64,000 bases of DNA from Kappaphycus alvarezii (Eukaryota > Rhodophyta > Florideophyceae > Gigartinales > Solieriaceae): assembly GCA_002205965.3 (NCBI GenBank), contig NADL03000740.1:1798001-1862000 (forward strand). Reading direction: 5' to 3'. Shown piece by piece: positions 22,168 through 31,323 of this stretch. The notes under the pieces were generated by a model that was not told where the DNA came from, ran no database searches, and was given only the letters and a program-made list of their open reading frames with translations. The stretch's first letter is position 1. The number at the start of each line of letters is the position of its first letter. Both the position numbers and the translations under genes were made by a program.

Positions 22168-23322
22168 TCACCTCTGCGAAGTCTCTTGCGGGTGTATTAC
22201 GCAATGGAACCGGATCAAATTCGTGTCCAGGTGTCCAGTTTGTAGCGCCGCATTTGAAGCACTGTTTTCGACGACGGGCGTCCACAATTGATTTCGATTG
22301 GGACTTGCGCCGACGATCATGATGGGGTGCCTTGTTAACATGACGGGATGACGACCGTTGGAGGTCATGGGAGTCCGAGCCGTGACGTTGTCGGTGAAGT
22401 TGACGACTCCAGTCAGCTCTGATGGATTCATGTCATCGGAAATAAGTTTCATTTGCTTGAGGTTTTGGATTGCGTCATGGAGCGTCGTAATGAAAATGTT
22501 GAATGAGTAGCCTTGAGACGTGATATTCTGTACGGGAATTATGTCCCAGTCACGAAACGTAGGTGCGCTAATAGCACGACGAAGAAAATAGATCTTATGT
22601 GGGTCACTGCGAAAATCTCTGGGAAACTGTGGAGAGCGTTCGTTAATGGTGTCTGCCAGTTTCTCAGGCCAGTTGAAACATCGATAATTTACCTTGAAGT
22701 CATGAAGTTACAGAGACAGAGATCCTCAAGTGTTCCTTTGACTTGAAGTTGCCGAGCGTCACTGACGTACCCCTTTAACACCATGGTCGACATTTGATTG
22801 AAGTCCATAGTATCGTCGACATTTTCAAAGAAGAAGCGACGAGCAGGGCCATCCATTGTGTGGATGAAGAAGTCAACCTTCTGCGTCTTTGTCAGACGGT
22901 ATTGGCGAGAGCAGATTGAGTATATTTTGAGTTTTTCCTGGATATCCTGTGTTATGTCACCGTTGAGGCGGATATTCTTGAACATTTGAAGTACGTAGCT
23001 CACCTTGTGGGAATCGTCTGGGCGATGGAGATGAGAACGTATGTCTTCAGAGTCATTAGGAAGCAAGCGGGTCCTCGTTGAAGGTGACCTCATTGTTTTG
23101 AATAAGAATTTGATGTAAGTGAGCAGAGACAGGAGCAGGAGCGACATCATGAACGTCAGAAATGGTGGTAGGGGATGCAGGAACGCCAGTAGGGCGAGAT
23201 GCGTTCGCCAAACGGGTGAGTACGTTGGCAGATCCACAGCCGTTGGAAAAGAGAGTGAGAATATTATGTGAAGTAACGGAGCCGCATTCCAGAACATAAC
23301 AGGGCCAAGATAATAACGTCAA
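22168..23322 (-). pseudogene. Copia A gag with zinc-knuckle remnant
   Basis: Two overlapping minus frames form the gag: an N-terminal part ending NEVTFNEDPLAS near 23060 and the main part containing SEDIRSHLHRPDDSHKVSYV and FIHTMDGPARRFFFENV. That layout resembles copia capsid proteins. A degraded zinc knuckle, QCFKCGATNWTPGH, lies near 22230-22275; its expected His and last Cys do not line up with a canonical C-x2-C-x4-H-x4-C. Frame changes near 23060 and 22690 break it. Confidence 0.65.
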
Positions 23323-23885
23323 GCGCTTTCTTTCTTGTTTTCGTATGTTAAAGACAAGCCCACAAGGAATTCGTTCGGTACCGTCGTAAACCCGAAGAAA
23401 TCTGGGACTTCATAGAGAATCATTGTCGGGAATAAGAGCATTCTAAAAAAGTGACTAGTGAAAACTTCAGATGCAGGAGGTAGCATACTGCGGATATGCT
23501 CCTCAACGTGATCAAGATCGGGCATCCCGGAAGATGTAGAATCGGTATAGCTTTCATTGTCCATGGGTTCAGGGAAAATACCCTTAGGGTAGAGCGGGCG
23601 ACTTCGATCAAATGAAGCGACAAATCATCCTCAAGCGGCGTTGATTCAATCTTCTTCATTAGCGGTCAGCTTTGGTCTTAAATTGCGAACGAGACTTAGG
23701 CATGATGAATCGAGAGATTTGTCAAGTAGATTGACAAAGAGTCGAAGAAATGGGAGAGAATACAGATCTGTGGAGATGAGAGTGAAAAAAGGGAAAAGCG
23801 AAGATCTTGAATCGTTGGAATCCGTGTCGAAAAAAACGATGAGAGAAAAAGCACACAGAGAAAGCCTCGAATCCGGATGTCTTAG

Positions 23886-24169
23886 AACTCGTACTGTGCG
23901 CGAAACAGTTACGGCGTCTTGAACTTGCAAATCAAGGCTTGGTATAACTGCTGACGTGGAAGGGTTAAGGGCGAAGAGACTTTAAGAAGGGCTAAGGAGT
24001 AACACCAAAGCAGGACAACGGACTTCGGTCAACGTGTGTACTTCTCTAATCTTTACCTCCTTCAGGAGAATGTGCCTACCGCGGCTCTTGGGCAATCTAA
24101 GTACCCGAGCAAGCACGATATCTAATACGTGTACACGTATGTTGCGATGTTCAAATAATTTTCTTAACA
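23886..24169 (-). repeat. 5' LTR of copia element A
   Basis: This is the direct repeat of 17759-18049. On the minus strand it begins TGTTAAGAAAATT, the classic TG start, and ends in the CGCGCACAGTACGAGTT region. It includes the 10-bp palindrome CGTGTACACG near 24129. Divergence from the other LTR (many indels) points to an old insertion. Confidence 0.8.
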
Positions 24170-24214
24170 ACACAGTGAGTTTTCAAGGCAATGATTCTGT
24201 CTCTGCCAGATGGC

Positions 24215-24270
24215 TGTACAGTACATTATATAGTACAGTAGTGCTGCTGGTGATACAGTATTGTACATCT
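24215..24270. repeat. GTAC palindrome cluster
   Basis: CTGTACAGTACATTATATAGTACAGTAG spans about 28 bp as an imperfect palindrome around TTATATAG, followed by ATACAGTATTGTAC. It lies just outside the copia A LTR. Confidence 0.7.
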
Positions 24271-24289
24271 CTAGCTTTCTCAATCAGTG

Positions 24290-24440
24290 TCGTCATCGTT
24301 TCGTTGCCCGCTCTATACTCGCGCATGAGACCCCTAGCCTCAGTATTCCAAGCCCCGAGACGCTTGTGACCTATAATGGCGGTATTCCCAGAAAATAAAC
24401 AAATTTCAGTACTCTACACTCCCGAAAAAATAACATCACC
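24290..24440 (+). repeat. Dispersed repeat, copy 1 (with AATAAA)
   Basis: The stretch from the TATTCGCGC-like start to AAAATAAACAAATTTCAGTAC is homologous to 39545-39660, with shared blocks around AGCCT, AGACGCxTGTGAC and AATGGC. It resembles the 3' part of an LTR or 3' UTR, with an AATAAA-type signal. No element body could be tied to it. Confidence 0.55.
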
Positions 24441-25400
24441 AACAACGAAATGCTTGTAATTGTGTGAAGTTACGTCGCCTCGCCCTTCGCTGGTCCCTGC
24501 TTTTGTTCTCACATCACCCAGTGCCTACAACGACGTACCATGCAACTGCTACTCGGGGCATCGAACTCCTCCGGAACAACGCTTAATCGACAACCGGCTC
24601 TTACAATTACGCGACGCCATCACTTTACTATATTTTCAATCGCTCTAGAGGCCACTGCATTGCATCTGCCTACCAAATCAATCGCAAAGCTCTTATGCCG
24701 CACACCCAAGTCCGACCAACCAATATTCACCACTTTTCTGCATTACAGTATTTACCTGCAAAATTACCCTGACAAGCCCTTCAAGCTGCTTTTAAGCCAG
24801 GAGAATAAATAATTGCTCCCACACTTGCAACTCGCAAAAGAAAAAATCATGGGTTTACAGTACGTAAATAGGGTAGAAAGTTATAGTCACAGCTCATGCA
24901 GGTTAATGTACATCCTACGGACCACCCGCCGCATGACCTTTCTACATCAACGACATTTGGCGTGGAACTGCGAGGGGCATTCCAAAGGACATCGCAACCT
25001 GCAAGACAGCCTATGGCTGTGCTACACTACCTTTCAATGGACATACTGGGCTTTACTTTTACCGCATCCATCTCATCAGCGGCACACCGTTACTCCTAGT
25101 AACACCTACAGCCTGATGAAGGAGCTAATCCCGAGCAGCTATCACAACCAAATACTAGAAAGTAACTGTATGGCATCAGTATAATACTGCAATCTTTAAC
25201 ACACCTTCTCCCACAAAACCTTCTCTTCGCACTGGCCGAACATCTCCAACTCGAACCCCTTCTATCCCGCCTTCCCACGAGCGGCCCATCCTCGGCACCC
25301 AATCCGTCATCACTGCAGCCATCAACCATAGCCTTCAAGACTACCTCTCCTCACCACCCCAACACGGAACCGCCGCACAACGACTTGCAAGGAATCGACT
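24441..25400. other. No recognisable gene
   Basis: Plus-strand frames at 24540-24812 and 24813-25184 are moderately long with ordinary composition, but I recognise no domain and see no supporting splice signals. They may be remnants of the non-LTR element whose tail is recognisable from about 25.4 kb. Confidence 0.35.
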
Positions 25401-26150
25401 CTGCCGAACTCGATCTGCCAACTCGCCCTTCCTCTCCCTTCCGGACTCCCGGAACTAGACGCGATCGCACCGGAGATCTGGACATACATGGTCCTCCTCC
25501 GTCTCAGTAACCCCGTATTCAGTGGCCAACTTGAATGCCCGCGATGTGCCCTCTCTAGTGTAGTCTTCGCCTCTACTGGACCTTGGGAGACACGCGACAC
25601 ACTGTCCCTCGATGGAGGGCTTTTTACGACGTCACAACCACTACGGGACAAACTATACTCTCTCTGCGACATCATCCGTATTGTTGAACCCCAAACTGGA
25701 GTACACGTTCCGATGCGAAGCACACCTCGCACCTCAAGAGCGGCGCAGAATGGATATCTAATCGACAACCTCGATTTCTCCGCAACCTTGCGCCATTGAC
25801 GTGCTCATTGCTAGTCCGTACACAGCAAGGGCCCTCCGACTGCACCAAAACGTCCGTGGGTGCCACCATGCCCATCGAGGCCCAGAAGACCGCACGCTAT
25901 GCCGACCTCTGTGCCTCAATACGTGCCAAGTTCTTCCCTCTCGGCTTCGATACCATGGGGAATTGTAAGCCAGTAAGAGAAGGCTTGGGAGAATCGCCTC
26001 CTTCTTCGTCCCTGACGCGGCACAATCGCCGCCAACGAGTATCACCAGCTTGTGACGACCCTTCTCTTCGTTAGTATTACAGCTCATGGCAACGCCGTCT
26101 CCCGGGGCCCTGTCTCACATCCCCTGATGCCTGAGAGTCGTAGCCCTGCT
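25400..26150 (+). mobile_element. Non-LTR retrotransposon tail fragment (LINE copy 3)
   Basis: The frame at 25796-26074 reads QKTARYADLCASIRAKFFPLGFDTMGN. The neighbouring frame continues LGRIASFF, AAQSPPTSITSL, and so on. This order (A-E-x-K-x-x-x-Y-x-x-x-C, then G-x-x-F-x-P, then E-T-x-G, then an R-x-x-S-region) is the C-terminal tail of the same non-LTR family seen at 59.7-62.4 kb. RT motifs were not found upstream, so it is a 5'-truncated copy, the usual outcome of target-primed reverse transcription. Confidence 0.55.
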
Positions 26151-26299
26151 ATCGTACAAAAATAAAACAGTAATATTTTATTAAGCCATTAATAAAAATG
26201 AAACTTTTTGTAACCCCTATATATTTGAAATACTGAAATAGAACCTTTTTCGAACGACAAAAAATAGGAGCAAGAAACGTTTTCAATATTTATATCAAA

Positions 26300-26960
26300 G
26301 AAGATCTAGTAATGAATCTAATTACTGTTTTCTCAATCAATTCAATGCAAAAGGTTGATGAGACTTAAAGGTTTTAACAGCACCCTTGTGATTCGATGCC
26401 AAGTTCATTAATGACTCCTCCACTTCTTGATGGATGCAGATTACTTTTGATTATGATTAACCTGGCGGGTCTGTATAACCTACATAGTTTCAATAGGATT
26501 TAAATGAAGCGATTTAGCAGGCCAGAGCAGTACATAGACATCTTTCTCTTCCAACTAGTCATTTGCGTAATTCATTCTTTGCGTCGCTGCACTTTCATAA
26601 TGCATAATAAAGGCATCTTCGACGTATTCAGCAGAAAAGGGTAAAGGGTAGAAGGCCCTCGTTTAAACCCGCACCGTAAACTTAGAATCTTGTTTTTTGA
26701 AATTAAAATAATATCAGAGACACATTAATATGTAATAGCAGCCCACGACATAACCGATTTTATACCTTGCTGATGAGATGAAAAATATTGAGGCTCTTTC
26801 TTTAAATCATGGCAGTAACACGCGAGGCCGTCAGGACCGCCAAAATTGAACTTTTTTGTTTGTAAAAATAACGTCATCCTAATGAGAAGCTTCAGGTCAC
26901 GTGTTTCTTTAGCCCAATCATACCTGGATTTATAGTGTTCAATCTTCATTGTCGAAACTG
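26300..26960 (-). pseudogene. Tc1/mariner-type transposase remnant
   Basis: On the minus strand the frame at 26725-26949 reads WAKETRDLKLLIRMTLF, then KKFNFGGPDGL and YCHDLKKEPQYFS, then SVMSWAAITY. This is the mariner-superfamily core around the first catalytic Asp (usually SDEKKFNLDGPDG); the SDE itself is lost. Further on, WPAKSLHLNPIET at plus 26487-26525 corresponds to the WPAxSPDLNPIE motif near the second catalytic Asp, which here is His. Stops and frameshifts separate the parts. The transposase would cut and paste the element at TA sites. Terminal inverted repeats were not identified. It is clearly dead. Confidence 0.75.
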
Positions 26961-27599
26961 TTTTTTCTTTTTATAAACCACGTGATCGCCAAAGGATAAA
27001 AAATTGCCGGATGCGGCGTACGGATACTGATAAATGAAGGAAAGTTTTTAGCTCCCTTGCACCGTATTTTCCAGTCGAGGCGTGCCGAAGTAAAGATCGA
27101 AACTGAGAACTGGATATATCCTTCGGTCTACCAAGTTTTTAGTTTTTGCACCCCTAGCGATGAGATAAAGTTATGCACCGTGGTTATAGACTTGCCGATA
27201 AATTTAGTGATCTTTCGTTTAGGAGTCATCTTGTTGAGTATGACCAAATTTGCGCCGTTTTTTATGTCAGTAAGACCGACTGATATACCTATATTTTGTT
27301 GCTAAATTTTGTATAAAACTTTTATTGGAGTTGAGAAAGACGTTGAAGCTATTTTCTTTGGAAATTTTATGAGACGCTTTACATTCTTTGTAAAGCAATG
27401 GATGCCAAGAGGATTATGTCCTATTTTTCTTGCGAAAAAGGGTAAAAATGGGCTTAGGCTGGTGATAAGTTGCCCTCGTGGGGCCTATTCGCAAATCTAT
27501 TGGCAGTGCTAAAAGTACATGCCCTTCCTTGTTTTTAAGTTACAGCTCTTATACGTACAGTTGAGTTTTGGTTCCTGGTCCTAGTATTTTTCGAGGAGT
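26961..27599. other. AT-rich stretch, probably 5' part of the mariner remnant
   Basis: Minus frames hold scattered Lys/Arg-rich pieces that may derive from the transposase N-terminal DNA-binding region, but no helix-turn-helix can be read with confidence. No other gene is seen. Confidence 0.3.
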
Positions 27600-27765
27600 G
27601 TACAGTAGTCTAAAATACAAATATAACCCTTAAAGTACTGTACAGTGGCCCATACTGTGTTTTACTTAAAGTAATTATAAAAAATAGCCAACGAAGTGCT
27701 TGTCCTCATCACCAAACGCTTCCGAGAAGGACCACGGAACTTTATACTGTACATTACACTACAGT
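27600..27765 (+). repeat. Dispersed repeat, copy 2, with GTAC palindromes
   Basis: ACAGTAGTCTAAAATACAAATATAA at the start matches 39652-39680, and the end (AAAAATAGCCAACGAAGTGCTTGTCC) matches 39735-39762. GTACTGTACAGTGG lies at 27636-27650. This copy covers only the second half of the longer repeat at 39.55 kb. Confidence 0.55.
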
Positions 27766-28352
27766 ATTTCAGCTCATTTGCCCTCCTCAAGCCTTCCACC
27801 CTGAACCTTCATATCAACGCGCCCTCGTTTGCGCTTGACTATACGCACTTCCGGCTAGGGCCTCTGCTTGCGCGCCCTTTCGGCTTGAGCGTTTCGGCTT
27901 GCGTGCCCTCCGCCACGCTTTTCGCCAACCGGTCCTAATTTGCCTTCTGCCTCCCCCTCGCCATTCTGTTCCTCTCTGCCTGCGGTTGCACAGCGCCGGT
28001 GAGGCGGAAGTTGAGATATACGGAGGTGCAGTTTCAGTATGCTGTATTCCCGTGGAAGCCGATCCTTAATTGAGCACAAACACGGCAATGGAGCGGAAAA
28101 AGCAGCCGGCGAGGATGAGCACGGGAGGCAAAACAACGCGGAATAAAATCGCTACCAAGGCGGCGAAGATGCCGAGGAATAGGATGACGAAGAGCAGTCC
28201 AAGCTATCTTCGCAGACAAGGGCCCTTCTTGGGAGATCAGAAATTACTAAGATAGAGTATATTTAGTCGAAGGAACCCGAAATCGTTTTATTCACCTCCG
28301 GATCCCAACAGATGCAAGTGTTCGCGCCTGTGACTTTCCAGCACTAATACTA

Positions 28353-28396
28353 CCATTGTATGATTTTCCGGATAGTATCCGGAAATCATATAATGG
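28353..28396. repeat. Imperfect hairpin, arms 18-19 bp
   Basis: CCATTGTATGATTTTCCGG and CCGGAAATCATATAATGG face each other across a 7-bp loop (ATAGTAT), with one mismatch and one extra T. It may be a small folded repeat or a transposon relic. No TA-flanked element could be delimited. Confidence 0.7.
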
Positions 28397-28499
28397 AAGC
28401 AGTTCGGCCTTGCATACCGGGGAGCTTATGCATGAGGCAATCCATTTATGACTCTTGTGCGTATAGGACAGTGTCTGAGAAGGACTGTATAGTCAATTA

Positions 28500-28860
28500 T
28501 ATTTTATAGGATGAGCGAGCAGCTGTTACAACGGAAAAGACGAGGCAACCAGAGAATTTCATACTATCCTCCTGTATACCCTTTCTTTTGAGGGTGAAAG
28601 CAGCTCCTTTATGCAAGAGATCAACCCGGTGGACATATTCACGCTGGGTTCGGACAACCGGTGGGAGACGATCTTCGAGATTCACGAATGGTGCCAGGAG
28701 CACCATGGCCTGAAGCTTCTCCTTTCTTTTACTAGCTTCGGAAACCCCGTACAGATGAGACATGGTACCATTCTCTCCCGCTACTCAAAACCCCTTCAGC
28801 GATCAGAAAGAATGTCGCCTGGGCGTCTCCATAGCCAATAGATTGCGAAATTAGGTGAGA
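28500..28860. other. Unrecognised open frames on both strands
   Basis: A minus frame at 28497-28763 and an overlapping plus frame at 28611-28841 have normal composition, but I recognise neither. They overlap almost completely, so at most one is real. The minus frame could be a continuation of the old gag-bearing element interrupted by gypsy A, but no protease or RT motif supports that. Confidence 0.25.
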
Positions 28861-28905
28861 GGGGTGACGCGAAGCGTCGATTTTACTACTTCCAGTCAAT
28901 TTGTC

Positions 28906-29016
28906 TCATTGACACGCGAATAACTTTGAAAAAGGTCGTATTTGAGACCTACGTGACGCAGAAAAGCACCTAATTCCTAAATATATTGTACTCGAAAAGC
29001 CCCTGCTGATGTACTC
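28906..29016 (-). pseudogene. Old gag-like ORF, 3' part, cut off by gypsy A
   Basis: This is the downstream part of a minus-strand reading frame whose upstream part lies at 34621-34990. If the inserted element and one copy of the TACTC duplication are ignored, the frame runs on across the join without a shift to TGA at 28906-28908. It ends with a basic Ser/Arg/Lys-rich stretch. I cannot assign this end to a domain. Confidence 0.5.
29012..29016 (+). repeat. Target-site duplication TACTC, left copy
   Basis: TACTC immediately before the 5' LTR is repeated exactly at 34621-34625 immediately after the 3' LTR. A 5-bp duplication is what Ty3/gypsy integrases make. Confidence 0.9.
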
Positions 29017-29231
29017 TGTGAGCTCCACGTGTACGCCTGTACACGTGTGCTCGCTCTTGGCTGTATCGCGGCGTTGATAATGGACTGGCGCGGGGTTTGT
29101 ATTGAGTGGAAGGAAGAAGAGGGAGAGGCGGCGAATAAACTGAGTGTGTTTTTGTTTTGTTTTGTTGAGTGATCTACCTATTTTTGCGCAACCGGGCGCT
29201 GGAGAAAGGCGGACAAAAGTAGCCGCTTTCA
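29017..29231 (+). repeat. 5' LTR of gypsy A
   Basis: It begins TGTGAGCTCC and ends GCCGCTTTCA. It matches 34400-34620 almost base for base, the main differences being small indels in purine and T-rich tracts. An inverted repeat, CACGTGTAC-GCCT-GTACACGTG, lies at 29026-29047. No clear TATA box; AATAAA at about 29135 could serve for polyadenylation. Confidence 0.95.
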
Positions 29232-29232
29232 T

Positions 29233-29250
29233 TGGTACTCTTGTGGAGGG
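29233..29250 (+). promoter_or_regulatory. Primer-binding-site candidate, gypsy A
   Basis: TGGTACTCTTGTGGAGGG follows the LTR after one base. Starting with TGG, the complement of a tRNA CCA end, it is in the right place to prime minus-strand cDNA synthesis. I cannot name the tRNA. Confidence 0.55.
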
Positions 29251-29273
29251 TACTTTGTCTGTTGTTAGACAGG

Positions 29274-29966
29274 ATGAGCGAAAGTACCCTTTTATTCGAT
29301 GGATCGAGTGTGGCCGACATCGACTACTTCCTATTCTATTTCGAGAATGTGGTCAGGACGGAGGGATCTCAGGAAGAGAAGGCTCGGGCCCTGATCCAGT
29401 TTCTTCGAGGAGACATTCCAGTTCTTCTACCGAAGTTCACGGAAGGTGGGAGGTTGACGCAAGAAGGCATGGATTATGACAAGGTGTGCGCTGCACTAAG
29501 AGAGAAGTTTCGCCCGAAAGAGGACCCCCGTTTGGCCGTCGAAAAGGCACTGTCGTTGGAGATTAAGGAGGGAGATGATCTTGGTATGTTTGTCAAGAGA
29601 GCCGATGAGTCGTACAAGGCAGCTGGGTTCTCTGACGAGCAGAAGTTCTTCTTTCTTACCAAGGCAGCAGTTGTTGGGGAAGAGGTCCGCTCGTTTGTTG
29701 TCTTGCACGCTCCTTCGTCGTACGGGGAATTGAAAGAGGCGTTAACAAATTACCAAGAGTCGCGTAATCGTTTTGGCTCGTCGCAAGGATCGGAATCTGG
29801 GGTGAAGTTCAGCGTACCAAACGACCCGGTCCTTCGTGGCGAGGTGAGAGGCATGGGGAGGAAGACAGATGGAGATAAGATCGATGCGCTAGCGTCGCAG
29901 TTGGCGGAATTGTCGCTTCTCGTGAAGAAAGGCGGGGCCGGCAAAGATACGGTGGAAGCTCAGTAG
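29274..29966 (+). CDS. Gypsy A Gag (capsid) protein
   Basis: The ATG at 29274 (MSESTLLFDG) is the likely start; the frame is open from 29232 but its first ATG lies almost on the primer site. The protein of about 230 residues has a retrotransposon gag layout: an N-terminal acidic part, a central helical capsid-like domain (REKFRPKEDPRLAVEKALSL) and a C-terminal Lys/Gly-rich part. It would assemble the virus-like particle. TAG at 29964-29966 lies immediately before the first GGCCAGTCC palindrome. The zinc knuckles continue in the -1 frame, which is open across this stop, so a frameshift or a lost base pair is implied. Confidence 0.75.
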   Translation: MSESTLLFDGSSVADIDYFLFYFENVVRTEGSQEEKARALIQFLRGDIPVLLPKFTEGGRLTQEGMDYDKVCAALREKFRPKEDPRLAVEKALSLEIKEGDDLGMFVKRADESYKAAGFSDEQKFFFLTKAAVVGEEVRSFVVLHAPSSYGELKEALTNYQESRNRFGSSQGSESGVKFSVPNDPVLRGEVRGMGRKTDGDKIDALASQLAELSLLVKKGGAGKDTVEAQ

Positions 29967-30019
29967 GACCGGCCAGTCCTGCCAGGCAAGGGCAAGGTGG
30001 CGGAAGCGAAATACCGCGT

Positions 30020-30139
30020 TGTGGGTATTGTGGGAAGGTTGGACATGACAAGCGGACGTGCTGGAAGAAGGAGAGAGAGGAACGTGCTGCCCAGGTGTGC
30101 GCGTTTTGTGGGAAGCATGGGCACGGGGAGGATGATTGT
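30020..30139 (+). pseudogene. Two CCHC zinc knuckles, gypsy A nucleocapsid
   Basis: CGYCGKVGHDKRTC (30020-30061) and CAFCGKHGHGEDDC (30098-30139) are two perfect C-x2-C-x4-H-x4-C zinc knuckles separated by a Lys/Arg/Glu-rich linker. They bind element RNA for packaging. They lie in the -1 frame relative to gag. The frame continues as a Lys/Arg-rich tail to TGA at 30491-30493. Confidence 0.85.
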
Positions 30140-30411
30140 TGGGCGAAGAAAAGGCGTGAAGAGGAGAAGTCGGTGAATGGTGGCGGGTCGAATGTCACGG
30201 TGATTCAGGAGGAGTCGCATGTAGCGGCGGTGCGCAGGGGAAGGGATGGCGAACCCCTACAGAAGAGGCCGGCGACAGAGCGCCAGGACCCGATGGACCT
30301 CCGCCGAATCATTGATGTTCCATCGCCGCAACCGGTTCCGAATTCATCTAAGAAGGGCCCGAAGCCGAAGAAGACGAAAAAGGTGGCGGGCGTGGCAGTG
30401 GAAAGAAGAGA

Positions 30412-30774
30412 TTGGAAGGGTTCGTGGAAAGGTATGACGTGGAGGCAGGGCTTGCCCAAGCAAATGCAGGAGTTTCGTTTGGACAGATATTGAGGGGTGA
30501 CCTGAAAGATGCAGATAAGGCATTGAAGAAGTTGATGAAGAACAACAGGGGTCGGGTTTCGGCTGTTGATGAGAATTTGGATTGCAGCTCTGAAGATGAG
30601 GGAGGACTAGCTTGCCCGAAATCTCGAGAAACATCTCGCGGGATTGGCCAGTCCCGGAATCGTAAGGAAGCCAAAATTGGGTCTCGTGGGACCGGCCAGT
30701 CCTGGGAGACGGGTGAGGCTGGGAAAGCTGTGTCAGCCGCGGTAAGGGGACGCAAGTTACGCATGGTGGCGTGA
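30412..30774 (+). pseudogene. Gypsy A linker between nucleocapsid and protease
   Basis: An open frame of acidic and Ser/Gly-rich composition precedes the protease. It reads through two copies of the palindrome, giving GIGQS and GTGQS in the protein. Whether it is a real polyprotein linker or a by-product is uncertain. It ends at TGA 30772-30774, overlapping the protease frame. Confidence 0.4.
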
Positions 30775-31235
30775 AAGTCTACGGGAGTGATGTCAGGGCC
30801 TTGTTGGATACTGGTGCATTGCCCAATATCATGTCGAGGAGACTCTGTGAGGAGTTGCATCTCAGTCCGAGTGAGACGACACGCCGTATCACTGTGGCCG
30901 ATGGGGCTACAGCAAGAGTACTGGGCGAGGTGACAGGGGTCCCTGTGACGTTTGACACTTTGACAGCCCCTCTTACATTCCTTGTATTGGCAGATTCCCC
31001 GTTTGATTTGATAATTGGAGCGCCAACTATGGAGGTACTCGGTGCGCGTTTAGACATGAGGCGTCTGTCGGTGACGTTTACCACTGGTGGTGAGGCGGGA
31101 ATATCTGTGACCCTTCCGTTGTATGGTGAAGGTGTTGACGAAGTAGGGGAAGAGGAGGATGAGTTCACATCGTCCTCGGAAGACGACGAGAGGCGCCGGG
31201 TGAGGAAGATTCGAGTGATGACGAGATTGGGGTAA
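30771..31235 (+). pseudogene. Gypsy A aspartic protease
   Basis: The frame contains LLDTGALPNIMS (about 30804-30839), the D-T-G active site of retroviral-type proteases, and later LIIGAPTMEVLGARLD, matching the hydrophobic-hydrophobic-G strand that ends such domains. The protease cleaves the Gag-Pol polyprotein after homodimerising. The frame then runs into an acidic stretch and ends at TAA 31233-31235, just before another palindrome copy at 31248. Confidence 0.8.
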
Positions 31236-31323
31236 TCATTGGCGGGAGACCGGCCAGTCCTGGGACTGGAATCGTGGGTGATGACCGGAAAAAGAAGGAT
31301 CTGGAGAGGAATATGTCATTTGC

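Larger units (their letters stand above)
17759..24169 (-). mobile_element. Ty1/copia element A, GalEa-like, decayed, minus strand
   Basis: The element is bounded by two diverged direct repeats (LTRs). Between them, minus-strand frames give the copia order gag, protease region, integrase, RT, RNase H. The RT stretch (ILEKGTFKVIL, PGRFVLPIKST, YVIGGHRDKLK) and the integrase (FLDIVYLDGDPVLHVVDDGTKF read across two frames) are of the GalEa-like type found in red algae and some animals. Many frameshifts and stops show it is inactive. A purine tract (AAACGGGGAG on the minus strand, plus 18050-18060) borders the left LTR as a 3' polypurine tract should. No target-site duplication was found. Overall length is about 6.4 kb. 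Confidence 0.85.

Noticed and set aside
22689..23297. Membrane protein at the start of the copia A gag ORF (LLLLSLLTYIKFLF)
   Set aside because: Looks like the unknown family's hydrophobic segment, but the gag frame at this point is the neighbouring one; the hydrophobic stretch is an out-of-frame reading.
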